From positions 248,001 through 312,000 of the forward strand of contig NW_027475173.1 of NCBI RefSeq assembly GCF_051020985.1: DNA of 64,000 bases, given 5' to 3'. The notes below the pieces were generated by a model that made no database searches, was not told the DNA's origin, and was given only the letters and a program-made list of their open reading frames with translations. Made by a program: the position numbers and the translations under genes. This DNA is from Nomia melanderi. Taxonomy: Eukaryota > Arthropoda > Insecta > Hymenoptera > Halictidae. Positions 12,988-24,182 of this stretch are shown in pieces; within the stretch, counting starts at the first letter, position 1, and every line of letters starts with the position of its first letter.

Positions 12988-13859
12988 TAGCGCCCGAGAT
13001 ATCACCAGATGTGTATTGGATTTTTCCCCGACCGTGAGTGTCCGGCCCCATGAGACGGTGGTTTTCTCGGCCCCTGGTGGTCCGACGTCCTTCCCGCTGC
13101 ACAGATTCATGCGCCAGGGCCTCCTACAGACAATGCACGTTGGTTTATTGCGCTATCTGTAATAGCACCCGAGATATCACCAGATACATATTGGATTTTT
13201 GCCTGACCCTGAGTTCTCGGCCCCATGAGACTGTGGTTTTCGCGGCCCCTGGTGGTCCGAGGTCGTTCCCGCTGCACAGATTCATGCGTCAGGGCTTCCT
13301 GCAGACAATGCACTTTGATTTATTGCGCTATCTCTAATAGCACCGGAGATATCATCAGATATATATTGGATTTTCCCCTGACCCTGACTGTCCGGCACAA
13401 GAGACTGGTTTTCTCGGCCCCTGGTAGTCCGAGGTCGTTCCCGCTGCACAGATTCATGGGCCAGGGCCTCCCACAGACAATGCACTTTGGTTTATTGCGC
13501 TATCTCTAATAGCACCCGAGATATCACCAGATATATATTGGATTTTTCCCTGAACCCGAGTGTCCGGCCCCATGAGACGGTGGTTTTCTCGGCCCCTGGT
13601 GGTCCGAGGTCGTTCCCGCTGCACAGATTCATGCGCCATGGCCTCCTGCAGATAATTCACTTTGGTTTATTGCGCTATCTCTAATAGCACCCGAGATATC
13701 ACCAGATATATAATGGATTTTCCCCTGACGCTGACAGTCCGGCCCTATGAGACTGTGGTTTTTTCGGCCCCTGGTGGTCCGAGGTCGTTCCCGCTGCACA
13801 GAATCATGCGCCAGGGCTTCCTGCAGACAATGCACCTTGATTTATTGCGCTATCTCTTA
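12988..13859 (+). repeat. Five-monomer segment duplicated at 15,959-16,830 (offset 2,971 bp, 17 monomers)
   Basis: The two segments share the order of variants: 'ccgtgagtgtccgg', then 'gagttctcggcccc', then a 172-bp monomer, then 'atgcgccatggcc', then 'cggccctatgagac'. Scattered substitutions separate them, so this duplication is older than those to its right. Confidence 0.75.
13338..13509 (+). repeat. 172-bp monomer (6 of 7)
   Basis: It has 'cacaagagactgg' at 13,396 and follows the 'tagcaccggagatatcatc' start. Confidence 0.9.
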
Positions 13860-15084
13860 TAGCACCCGAGATATCATCAGATAATTCCTGGGTATTTACA
13901 TGACCTTGGGTGTCCGGCCCCATGTGTCGGTGGTTTTCTCGGCCCCTGGTGGTCCGAGGTCTTTCCCGCTGCACAGATTCATGCGTCAGGGCTTCCTGCA
14001 GACAATGCACTTTGATTTATTGCGCTATCTCTAATAGCACCCGAGATATCACCAGATATATATTGGATTTTCCCCTGACCCTGAGTGTCGGGCCGCATGA
14101 GACGGTGGTTTTCTCGGCCCCTGGTGGTCCGAGTTCGTTTCCGCTGGCCAGATTCATGCGCCAGGGCCTCCTACAGACAATCCACTTTGATTTATTGCGC
14201 TATCTCTAATAGCACCCGAGATATCACCAGATATATATTGGATTTTTCCCTGACCCTGAGTGTCCGGCCCCATGAGACGGTGGTTTTCTCGGCCCCTGGT
14301 GGTCCGAGTTCGTTCCCGCTGCACAGATGCATGCGCCAGGGCCTCCTGCAGATAATTCACTTTGGTTTATTGCGCTATCTCTAATAGCAGCCGAGATATC
14401 ACCAGATATATATTGGATTTACCGCTGACCCTGAGTGTCCGGCCCCATGAGACGGTGGTTTTCTCGGCCCCTGGTGGTCCGAGGTCGTTCCCGCTGCACA
14501 GATTCATGCGTCAGGCCTTCCTGCAGACAATGCACATTGATTTATTGCGCTATCTCTAATAGCACCCGAGATATCACCAGATATATATTGGATTTTCCCC
14601 TGACCCTGAGTGTCCGGCCACATGAGACGATGGTTTTCTCGGCCCCTGGTGTTCCGAGGTCGTTCCCGCTGGCCAGATTCATGCGCCAGGGCCTCCTACA
14701 GACAATGCACTTTGATTTATTGCGCTATCTCTAATAGCACCCGAGATATCACCAGATATATATTGGATTTTTCCCTGACCCTGAGTGTCCGGCCCCATGA
14801 GACGGTGGTTTTCTCGGCCCCTGGTGGTCCGAGGTCGTTCCCGCTGCACAGATGCATGCGCTAGGGCCTCCTGCAGATAATTCACTTTGGTTTATTGCGC
14901 TCTCTCTAATAGCACCCGAGATATCACCAGATATATATTGGATTTTTCCCTGACCAAGAGTGTCCGGCCCCATGAGACTGTGGTTTTCTCGGCCCCTGGT
15001 GGTCCGAGGTCATTCCCGCTGCACAGAATCATGCGCCATGGCCTCCTACAGACAATTCTCTTTGATTTATTTCGCTATCTGTAA

Positions 15085-15850
15085 TAGCACCCGAGATATC
15101 ACCAGATATATATTGGATTTTCCCCTGACCCTGAGTGTCCGGCCCCATGAGACGGTGGTTTTTTCGGCCTCTGGTGGTCCGAGGTCGTTCCCGCTGCACA
15201 GATTCATTCGCCATGGCCTCCTACAGACAATTCTCTTTGATTTATTTCGCTATCTGTAATAGCACCCGAGATATCACCGGATATATATAGTATTTTTCCC
15301 CGACCGTGAGTGTCCGGCCCCATGAGACGGTGGTTTTCTCGGCCCCTGGTGATCCGAGGTCCTTCCCGCTGCACAGATTCATGCGCCAGGGCCTCCTACA
15401 GACAATGCACGTTGGTTTATTGCGCTATCTGTAATAGCACCCGAGATATCACCAGATATATATTGGGTTTTTCCCTGACCCATACAGTCCGGCCCCATGA
15501 GACGGTGATTTTCTCGGACCCTGGTGGTCCGAGGTCATTCCCGCTGCACAGATTCATGCGCCAGGGCCTCCCGCAGACAAAGCACTTTGGTTTATTGCGC
15601 TATCTGTAATAGCACCCGAGATATCACCAGATATATATTGGATTTTTGCCTGACCCTGAGATCTCGGCCCCATGAGACTGTGGTTTTCGCGGCCCCTGGT
15701 GGTCCGAGGTCGTTCCCGCTGCACAGATTCATGCGTCAGGGCTTCCTGCAGACAATGCACTTTGATTTATTGCGCTATATCTAATAGCACCGGAGATATC
15801 ATCAGATACATCCTGGGTATTTACATGTCCTTGGGTGTCCGGCGCCATGT
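15085..15850 (+). repeat. Segment duplicated at 17,006-17,771 (offset 1,921 bp, 11 monomers)
   Basis: Shared rare landmarks are 'ttttttcggcctctgg', 'gatatatatagtattttt' and 'cggtgattttctcgg' in the same order. Differences include 'ggtcgttcc' against 'ggaagttcc' (15,183/17,104), 'attcattcgcc' against 'attcatgcgcc', and 'cccatacag' against 'cccttacag'. The offset is 4 bp short of 11 full units because a 174-bp and a 172-bp monomer lie between. Confidence 0.82.
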
Positions 15851-15958
15851 GTCGGTGGTTTTCTCGGCCCCTGGTGGTCCGAGGTCGTTCCCGCTGCACA
15901 GTTTCATACGCCAGGGCCTCCTGCAGGCAATGCACTTTGATTTATACGCTATCTCTAA
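15785..15958 (+). repeat. 174-bp monomer with a 1-bp deletion
   Basis: 'gatttatacgctatc' at about 15,938-15,952 replaces 'gatttattgcgctatc', giving a unit whose length is divisible by three. One open frame therefore keeps its phase across the boundary and runs 153 codons (15,672-16,133), the longest in the window. That frame is a side effect of the deletion, with no start-site or codon evidence of a gene. Confidence 0.9.
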
Positions 15959-16830
15959 TAGCATACGAGATATCACCAGATGTGTATTGGATTTTTCCCC
16001 GACCGTGAGTGTCCGGCCCCATGAGACGGTGGTTTTCTCGGCCCCTGGTGATCCGAGGTCCTTCCCGCTGCACAGATTCATGCGCCAGGGCCTCCTACAG
16101 ACAATGCACGTTGGTTTATTGCGCTATCTGTAATAGCACCCGAGATATCACCAGATATATATTGGATTTTTGCCTGACCCTGAGTTCTCGGCCCCATGAG
16201 ACTCTGGTTTTCGCGGCCCCTGGTGGTCCGAGGTCGTTCCCGCTGCACAGATTCATGCGTCAGGGCTTCCTGCAGACAATGCACTTTGATTTATTGCGCT
16301 ATCTCTAATAGCACCCGAGATATCACCAGATATATATTTCATTTTCCCCTGACCCTGACTGTCCGGCACAAGAGACTGGTTTTCTCGGCCCCTGGTGGTC
16401 CGACGTCGTTCCCGCTGCACAGATTCATGCGCCAGGGCCTCCCACAGACAATGCACTTTGATTTATTGCGCTATCTGTAATAGCACCCGAGATATCACCA
16501 GATATATATTGGATTTTTCCCCGACCGTGAGTGTCCGGCCCCATGAGACGGTGGTTTTCCCGACCCCTGGTGGTCCGAGGTCGTTCCCGCTGCACAGATT
16601 CATGCGCCATGGCCTCCTGCAGATAATTCACTTTGGTTTATTGCGCTATCTCTAATAGCACCCGAGATATCACCAGATATATATTGGATTTTCCCCTGAC
16701 GCTGACAGTCCGGCCCTATGAGACTGTGGTTTTCTCGGCCCCTGGTGGTCCGAGGTCGTTCCCGCTGCACAGAATCATGCGCCAGGGCTTCCTGCAGACA
16801 ATGCACCTTGATTTATTGCGCTATCTCTAA
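15959..16830 (+). repeat. Second copy of the five-monomer segment at 12,988-13,859
   Basis: It matches at offset 2,971 bp with scattered substitutions, and includes the seventh 172-bp monomer at 16,309-16,480 opposite 13,338-13,509. Confidence 0.75.
16309..16480 (+). repeat. 172-bp monomer (7 of 7)
   Basis: It has 'cacaagagactgg' at 16,367. It is the last example of this deletion; I found none from 16.5 kb to the end. Confidence 0.9.
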
Positions 16831-17005
16831 TAGCACCCGAGATATCATCAGATACATCCTGGGTATTTACATGACCTTGGGTGTCCGGCGCCATGTGTCG
16901 GTTGTTTTCACGGCCCCTGGTGATCCGAGGTCGTTCCCGCTGCACAGATTCGTGCGCCAGGGCCACCTACAGACAATGCACTTTGATTTATTGCGCTATC
17001 TGTAA

Positions 17006-17771
17006 TAGCACCCGAGATATCACCAGATATATATTGGATTTTCCCCTGACCCTGAGTGTCCGGCCCCATGAGACGGTGGTTTTTTCGGCCTCTGGTGGTC
17101 CGAGGAAGTTCCCGCTGCACAGATTCATGCGCCATGGCCTCCTACAGACAATTCTCTTTGATTTATTTCGCTATCTGTAATAGCATCCGAGATATCACCG
17201 GATATATATAGTATTTTTCCCCGACCGTGAGTGTCCGGCCCCATGAGACGGTGGTTTTCTCGGCCCCTGGTGATCCGAGGTCCTTCCCGCTGCACAGATT
17301 CATGCGCCAGGGCCTCCTACAGACAATGCACGTTGGTTTATTGCGCTATCTGTAATAGCACCCGAGATATCACCAGATATATATTGGGTTTTTCCCTGAC
17401 CCTTACAGTCCGGCCCCATGAGACGGTGATTTTCTCGGCCCCTGGTGGTCCGAGGTCATTCCCGCTGCACAGATTCATGCGCCAGGGCCTCCCGCAGACA
17501 AAGCACTTTGGTTTATTGCGCTATCTGTAATAGCACCCGAGATATCACCAGATATATATTGGATTTTTGCCTGACCCTGAGATCTCGGCCCCATGAGACT
17601 GTGGTTTTCGCGGCCCCTGGTGGTCCGAGGTCGTTCCCGCTGCACAGATTCATGCGTCAGGGCTTCCTGCAGACAATGCACTTTGATTTATTGCGCTATA
17701 TCTAATAGCACCCGAGATATCTTCAGATACATCCTGGGTATTTACATGACCTTGGGTGTGCGGCGCCATGT
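17006..17771 (+). repeat. Second copy of the segment at 15,085-15,850
   Basis: It matches at offset 1,921 bp. Beyond about 17,700 it diverges faster, for example 'gatatcttcag' for 'gatatcatcag' and 'gtgtcgcttg' for 'gtgtcggtgg'. Confidence 0.8.
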
Positions 17772-18930
17772 GTCGCTTGTTTTCTCTGCCCTTGGTGTTC
17801 CGAGGTCGTTCCCGCTGCCCAGATTCATGCGCCAGGGCCTCCTACCGACAATGCACTTTGATTTATTGCGGTATCTGTAATAGCACCCGAGATATCACCA
17901 GATATATATTGAATTTTCCCCTGACCCTGAGTGTCCGGCCCCATGAGACTGTGGTTTTCTCGGCCCCTGGTGGTCCGAGGTCGTTCCCGCTGCACAGATT
18001 CATGCGCCAGGGCCTCCTGCAGATAATTCACTTTGGTTTCTTGCCCTATCTCTAATAGCACCCGAGATATCACCATATATATATTGGATTTTTCCCTGAC
18101 CCTGAGTTTCCGGCCCCATGAGACGGTGGTTTTCTCGGCCCCTGGTCGTCCGAGGTCGTTCCACCTGCACAGATTCATGCGCCAGGGCCTCCTGCAGATA
18201 ATTCACTTTGGTTTATTGCGCTCTCTCTAATAGCACCCGAGATATCACCAGATATATATTGGATTCTCCCCTGCCCCTTATTATCCGGCCCCATGAGTCG
18301 GTGGTTTTCTTGGACCCTGGTGGTCCCAGGTCCTTTCCGCTGCACAGTTTCATGCGCCAGGGCCATCTGCAGATAATTCAATTTGGTTTATTGCGCTATC
18401 TCTAAAAACACCCAAGATATCACCAGATATATATTGGATTTTCCCCTGACCCTGAGTGTCCGGCTCTATAAGACTGTGGTTTTCTCGGCCCCTGGTGGTC
18501 CGAGGTCATTCCCGCTGCACAGAATGATGCGCCAGGGCTTCCTGCAGACAATGCACTTTGATTTATTGCGCTATCTCTAATAGCACCGGAGATATCATCA
18601 GATACATCCTGGGTATTTACATGTCCTTGGGTGTCCGGCGCCATGTGTCGGTGGTTTTCTCCGCCCCTGGTGATCCGAGGTCGTTCCCGCTGCACAGTTT
18701 CATACGCCAGGGCCTCCTGCAGGCAATTCTCTTTGATTTATTTCGCTATCTGTAATAGCACCCGAGATATCACCGGATATATATAGGATTTTTCCCTGAC
18801 CCTGAGTGTCCGGCCCCATGTGTCGGTGGTTTTCTCGGCCCCTGGTTGTCCGAGGTCTGTGCCGCTGCACAGATTCATGCGCCAGGGCCTCCCGCAGACA
18901 AAGCACTTTGGTTTATTGCGCTATCTGTAA

Positions 18931-19106
18931 GAGAACCCGAGATATCACCAGATATATATTGAATTTTTCAACCGACCCTGAGAGTCCGGCCCCATGTGTC
19001 GGTGGTTTTCTCGGCCCCTGGTGGTCCGAGGTCGATCTGGCTGCACAGATTCATGCGCCAGGGACTCCTACAGACAATGCACATTGATTTATTGCGCTAT
19101 CTGTAA
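18931..19106 (+). repeat. 176-bp monomer with 'ttcaaccgaccctgag'
   Basis: One extra base lies in the 'gaatttttcaaccgaccc' segment, and the boundary reads 'gagaacccgag' in place of 'tagcacccgag'. Related units occur at 19,807 and 62,506. Confidence 0.85.
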
Positions 19107-19806
19107 TAGCATCCGAGATATCACCAGATATATATAGGATTTTTAGCTGACCCTGAGAGTCCGGCCCCATGAGACGGTGGTCTTCTTGGCCCCTGGTTGT
19201 CCGAGGTCGTTCCCGCTGCACAGATTCATGCGCCAGGGCCTCCTGCAGATAATTCACTTTGGTTTATTGCGCTATCTCTAATAGCACCCGAGATATCACC
19301 AGATATATACTGGATTTTTGCATGACCTTGGGTGTCCGGCCCCATGTGTCGGTGGTTTTCTCGGCCCCTGGTTGTCCGAGGTCGTAGCCGCTGCACAGAT
19401 TCATGCGCCAGGGCCTCCTACAGACAATGCACTTTGGTTTATTGCGCTATCTGTAATAGCACTCGAGATATCACCAGATATATATTGGATTTTTCCCCGA
19501 CCCTGAGTGTCCGGCCCCATGAGACGGTGGTTTTCTCGGCCCCTGGTGGTCCGAGGTCGTTCCTGCTGCACAGATTCATGCGCCAGGGCCTCCTACAGAT
19601 AATTCACTTTGGTTTATTGCGCTATCTCTAATAGCACCCGAGATATCACCAGATATATATTGGATTTTTCCCTGACCCTGAGTGTCCGGCCCCATGTGTC
19701 GGTGGTTTTCTCGGCCCCTGGTGGGCCGAGGTCGTTCCCGCTGCACAGATTCATGCGCCAGGGCCCGCTGCAGATAATTCACTTTGGTTTAGTGCGCTAT
19801 TTGTAA

Positions 19807-19982
19807 GAGCACCCGAGATCTCACCAGATATATATTGAATTTTTCAACCGACCCTGAGTGTCCGGCGCCATGAGACGGTGGTTTTCTCGGACCCTGGTGA
19901 TCCGAGGTTGTTCCCGCTGCACAGATTCATGCACCAGGGCCTCCTGCAGATAATTCACTTTGGTTTATTGCGCTATCTCTAA
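19807..19982 (+). repeat. 176-bp monomer with 'ttcaaccgaccctgag' and a lost EcoRV site
   Basis: It carries the same +1 variant as 18,931-19,106. Here 'gagatctcacc' replaces 'gagatatcacc', so this unit lacks the usual gatatc site. Confidence 0.85.
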
Positions 19983-20507
19983 TAGCACCCGAGATATCAC
20001 CAGATATATATTGGATTTTTCCCTGACCCTGAGTGTCCGGCCCCACGGGACGGTGATTTCCTCGGCCCCTGGTGGTCCGACGTCGTTCCCGCGGCACAGA
20101 TTCATGCGCAAGGGCCTCGTGCAGATAATTCACTGTGATTTATCGCGCTATCTCTAATAGCACCCGAGATATCACCAGATATATTCTGGATTTTTACATG
20201 ACCTTGGGTGCCCGGCCTGATGTGTCGGTGGTTTTCTCGGCCCCTGGTGGTCCGACGTCGTTCCCGCGGCACAGATTCATGCGCAAGGGCCTCGTGCAGA
20301 TAATTCACTGTGATTTATCGCGCTATCTCTAATAGCACCCGAGATATCACCAGATATATACTGCATTTTTGCATGACCTTGGGTGTCCGGCCCCATGTGT
20401 CGGTGGTTTTCTCGGCTCCTGGTGGGCCGAGGTCGTTCCCGCTGCACAGATGCATGCGCCAGGGCCTCTTGCAGACAATTCACTTTGGTTTATTGCGCTA
20501 TCTCTAA

Positions 20508-21382
20508 TAGCACACGAGATATCACCAGTTATATTTTGGATTTTCCCCTGACCCTGACTGTCCGGCCCCATGAGACGGTGGTCTTCTCGGCCCCTGGTGG
20601 TCCGAGGTCGTTCCTGCTGCCCAGATTCATGAGCCTGGGCCTCCTACAGACAATGCAATTGGGTTTATTGCGCTATCTGTAATAGCACCCGAGATATCAC
20701 CAGATATATGCTGGATTATCACATGACCTTGGGTGACGGATTCCGAATATCTGTAATTTTCTCGGCCCCTGGTGGTCCGAGGTCGTTCCTGCTGCACAGA
20801 TTCATGCGACAGGGCCTCCTGCAGACAATGCACTTTGATTTATTGCGCTATCTATAATAGCACCCGAGATATCACCAGATATATATTGGATTTTTCCCTG
20901 CCCCTTAGTATCCGGCCCCATGAGTCGATGGTTTTCTCGGTCCCTGGTGGTCCGAGGTCGTACCCGCTGCACAGATTCATGCGCAAGGGTCTCATACGGA
21001 CAATACACTTTGATTTATTGCGCAATCTCTAATAGCACCCGAGATATCACCAGATATATATTGGATTTTACCCTGACCTTGACAGTCCGGCCCCATGTGT
21101 CGGTGATTTTCTGGGTCCCTGGTGGTCCGAGGTAGATCCCGCTGCACAGATTCCTGCGCCAGGGCCCGACGCAGATAATTCACTTTGGTTTATTGCGCTA
21201 TCTCTAATAGCACCCGAGATATCACCAGATATATATTGGATTTTTCCCTGACCCTGAGTGTCCGGGCCCATGAGACGGTGGTTTTCTCGTCCCCTGGTGG
21301 TGCGAGGTCGTTTCCGCTGCCCAGATTCATGAGCCAGGGCCTCCTAAAGACAATGCACTTTGATTTATCGCGCTATCTGTAA
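20508..21382 (+). repeat. HOR-2 alternative block, 5 monomers (types j-k-l-m-g')
   Basis: The five monomers carry, in order: 'cacacgagatatcaccag' with 'ttatattttgg' (j); the divergent cassette (k); 'ccctgccccttagtatcc' with 'gggtctcatacgg' (l); 'ctgggtccctggtgg' with 'gcccgacgcag' (m); and 'tccgggcccatgag' with 'ctcgtcccc' (g'). The same order returns at 23,308-24,182, 2,800 bp downstream. I saw no difference between these copies. Confidence 0.9.
20683..20857 (+). repeat. Divergent-cassette monomer, copy 3 (HOR-2 type k)
   Basis: The replacement block is at 20,721-20,760, reading 'acatgaccttgggtgacgg' then 'attccgaatatctgtaat'. It recurs at 23,483 and 27,683 as a fixed member of the HOR-2 alternative block. 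Confidence 0.92.
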
Positions 21383-22607
21383 TAGAAACCGTGATATCAC
21401 CAGATATGTACTGGATTTTTCCCTGACCCTGACAGTCCGGCCCCATGTGTCGGTGATTTTCTGGGTCCCTGGTGTTCCGAGGTAGATCCCGCTGCACAGA
21501 TTCATGCGACAGGGCCTCCTGCAGACAATGCACTTTGATTTATTGCGCTATCTATAATAGCACCCGAGATATCACCAGATATATTCTGGATTTTTACATG
21601 ACCTTGGGTGCCCCGCCTCATGTGTCGGTGGTTTTCTCGGCCCCTGGTGGTCCGACGTCGTTCCCGCGGCACAGATTCATGCGCAAGGGCCTCGTGCAGA
21701 TAATTCACTGTGATTTATCGCGCTATCTGTAATAGCACCCGAGATATCACCAGATATATACTGCATTTTTGCATGACCTTGGGTGTCCGGCCCCATGTGT
21801 CGGTGGTTTTCTCGGCTCCTGGTGGGCCGAGGTCGTTCCCGCTGCACAGATGCATGCGCCAGGGCCTCTTGCAGACAATTCACTTTGGTTTATTGCGCTA
21901 TCTCTAATAGCACCCGAGATATCATCAGATATATGTTGGATTTTTCCCTGACCCTGAGTGTCCGGCCCCATGAGAGGGTGGTTTTCTCGGACCCTGGTGG
22001 TCCGAGGTCGTTGCCGCAGCACAGATTCATGCGCCAGGGCCTCCCGCTGACAATGCACTTGGATTTATCGCGCTACGTCTAATAGCACCCGAGATATCAC
22101 CAGATTTATATTGGATTTTTCCCTGACCCTGACAGTCCGGCCCCATGAGACGGTGATTTTCTCGGCCCCTGGTGGTCCGAGGTCGATCCCGCTGCACAGA
22201 TTCATGCGCTAGGGCCTCCTGCAGACAATGCACTATGATTTATTGCGCTATCTCTAATAGCACCCGAGATATCACCAGATATATATTGGATTTTTCCCTG
22301 ACCCTGACAGTCGGACTTCATGAGACGGTGGTTTTCTCGGCCCCTGGTGGTCCGAGGTCGATCCCGCTGCACAGATTTATGCGCCAGGGCCTCCTGCAGA
22401 CAATGCACTTTGATTTATTGCGCTATCTGTAATAGCACCCGAGATATCACCAGATATATATTGGATTTTTCCCTGACCCTGAGTGTCCGGCCCCATGAGA
22501 CGGTGGTTTTCTCGGCCCCTGGTGGTCCGAGGTCGTTTCCGCTGCCCAGATTCATGAGCCAGGGCCTCCTAAAGACAATGCACTTTGATTTATCGCGCTA
22601 TCTGTAA
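21383..22607 (+). repeat. HOR-2 heptamer copy 1 (types a-g), 1,225 bp
   Basis: The unit starts at the marker 'tagaaaccgtgatatc'. In order: a ('gatatgtactgg', 'ctgggtccctggtgttcc'); b ('atattctgg', 'cccgcggcac', 'cgcaagggcctcgtgc'); c ('atactgcatttttgc', 'ctcctggtgggcc'); d ('gagagggtgg', 'ttgccgcagc'); e ('gcgctagggcc', 'gcactatg'); f ('gtcggacttcatg', 'agatttatgcgcc'); g ('ttcatgagccagg', 'cctaaagac'). All seven are 175 bp, so the unit is exactly 7x175. Confidence 0.93.
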
Positions 22608-22957
22608 TAGAAACCGTGATATCACCAGATATGTACTGGATTTTTCCCTGACCCTGACAGTCCGGCCCCATGTGTCGGTGATTTTCTGGGTCCCTGGTGT
22701 TCCGAGGTAGATCCCGCTGCACAGATTCATGCGACAGGGCCTCCTGCAGACAATGCACTTTGATTTATTGCGCTATCTATAATAGCACCCGAGATATCAC
22801 CAGATATATTCTGGATTTTTACATGACCTTGGGTGCCCGGCCTCATGTGTCGGTGGTTTTCTCGGCCCCTGGTGGTCCGACGTCGTTCCCGCGGCACAGA
22901 TTCATGCGCAAGGGCCTCGTGCAGATAATTCACTGTGATTTATCGCGCTATCTCTAA

Positions 22958-23132
22958 TAGCACCCGAGATATCACCAGATATATACTGCATTTTTGCATG
23001 ACCTTGGGTGTCCGGCCCCATGTGTCGGTGGTTTTCTCGGCTCCTGGTGGGCCGAGGTCGTTGCCGCAGCACAGATTCATGCGCCAGGGACTCCTACCGA
23101 CAATGCACATTGATTTATTGCGCTATCTGTAA
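22958..23132 (+). repeat. Hybrid monomer x in HOR-2 (type c fused to a d-like end)
   Basis: The left part has the type-c markers 'atactgcatttttgc' and 'ctcctggtgggcc'. After about 23,060 it switches to the type-d marker 'ttgccgcagc' and then to 'gggactcctaccgac' with 'gcacattgattt'. The switch point lies within one monomer, which suggests an exchange or conversion breakpoint. Confidence 0.85.
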
Positions 23133-23482
23133 TAGCATCCGAGATATCACCAGATATATATTGGATTTTTCCCTGACCCTGAGTGTCCGGCCCCATGAGA
23201 CGGTGGTTTTCTCGGCCCCTGTTGGTCCGAGGTCGTTCCCGCTGTACAGATTCATGCGCCAGGGCCTCCTGCAGATAATTCACTTTGGTTTATTGCGCTA
23301 TCTCTAATAGCACACGAGATATCACCAGTTATATTTTGGATTTTCCCCTGACCCTGACTGTCCGGCCCCATGAGACGGTGGTCTTCTCGGCCCCTGGTGG
23401 TCCGAGGTCGTTCCTGCTGCCCAGATTCATGAGCCTGGGCCTCCTACAGACAATGCAATTGGGTTTATTGCGCTATCTGTAA

Positions 23483-23657
23483 TAGCACCCGAGATATCAC
23501 CAGATATATGCTGGATTATCACATGACCTTGGGTGACGGATTCCGAATATCTGTAATTTTCTCGGCCCCTGGTGGTCCGAGGTCGTTCCTGCTGCACAGA
23601 TTCATGCGACAGGGCCTCCTGCAGACAATGCACTTTGATTTATTGCGCTATCTATAA
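23483..23657 (+). repeat. Divergent-cassette monomer, copy 4 (HOR-2 type k)
   Basis: The block at 23,521-23,560 is identical by eye to that at 20,721-20,760. Confidence 0.92.
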
Positions 23658-24182
23658 TAGCACCCGAGATATCACCAGATATATATTGGATTTTTCCCTG
23701 CCCCTTAGTATCCGGCCCCATGAGTCGATGGTTTTCTCGGTCCCTGGTGGTCCGAGGTCGTACCCGCTGCACAGATTCATGCGCAAGGGTCTCATACGGA
23801 CAATACACTTTGATTTATTGCGCAATCTCTAATAGCACCCGAGATATCACCAGATATATATTGGATTTTACCCTGACCTTGACAGTCCGGCCCCATGTGT
23901 CGGTGATTTTCTGGGTCCCTGGTGGTCCGAGGTAGATCCCGCTGCACAGATTCCTGCGCCAGGGCCCGACGCAGATAATTCACTTTGGTTTATTGCGCTA
24001 TCTCTAATAGCACCCGAGATATCACCAGATATATATTGGATTTTTCCCTGACCCTGAGTGTCCGGGCCCATGAGACGGTGGTTTTCTCGTCCCCTGGTGG
24101 TGCGAGGTCGTTTCCGCTGCCCAGATTCATGAGCCAGGGCCTCCTAAAGACAATGCACTTTGATTTATCGCGCTATCTGTAA

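Larger units (their letters stand above)
11588..20507 (+). repeat. Zone 3: mosaic of HOR-1-related and other monomers
   Basis: About 51 monomers reuse variants from HOR-1 in new orders. Examples are 'gatacatcctgggtat' with 'cgccatgtgtcgg', and 'ctgagttctcggcccc'. Duplications inside the zone are shorter and more diverged than in neighbouring zones. Two that I could trace are listed separately (offsets 2,971 and 1,921 bp). Two 176-bp monomers carrying 'ttcaaccgaccctgag' lie near its right end. Confidence 0.75.
22608..24182 (+). repeat. HOR-2 variant copy 2: 9 monomers (a-b-x-i-j-k-l-m-g'), 1,575 bp
   Basis: It starts with a and b like the heptamer, then a hybrid monomer x (22,958-23,132), then i, then the five-monomer alternative block j-k-l-m-g'. 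The d-e-f-g part of the heptamer is replaced by six other monomers, which accounts for nine units against seven. The j-g' part equals 20,508-21,382. Confidence 0.92.

Noticed and set aside
15672..16133. 153-codon open frame as a possible real gene
   Set aside because: It is fully explained by the 174-bp monomer at 15,785-15,958, and its translation is just consecutive satellite translations.
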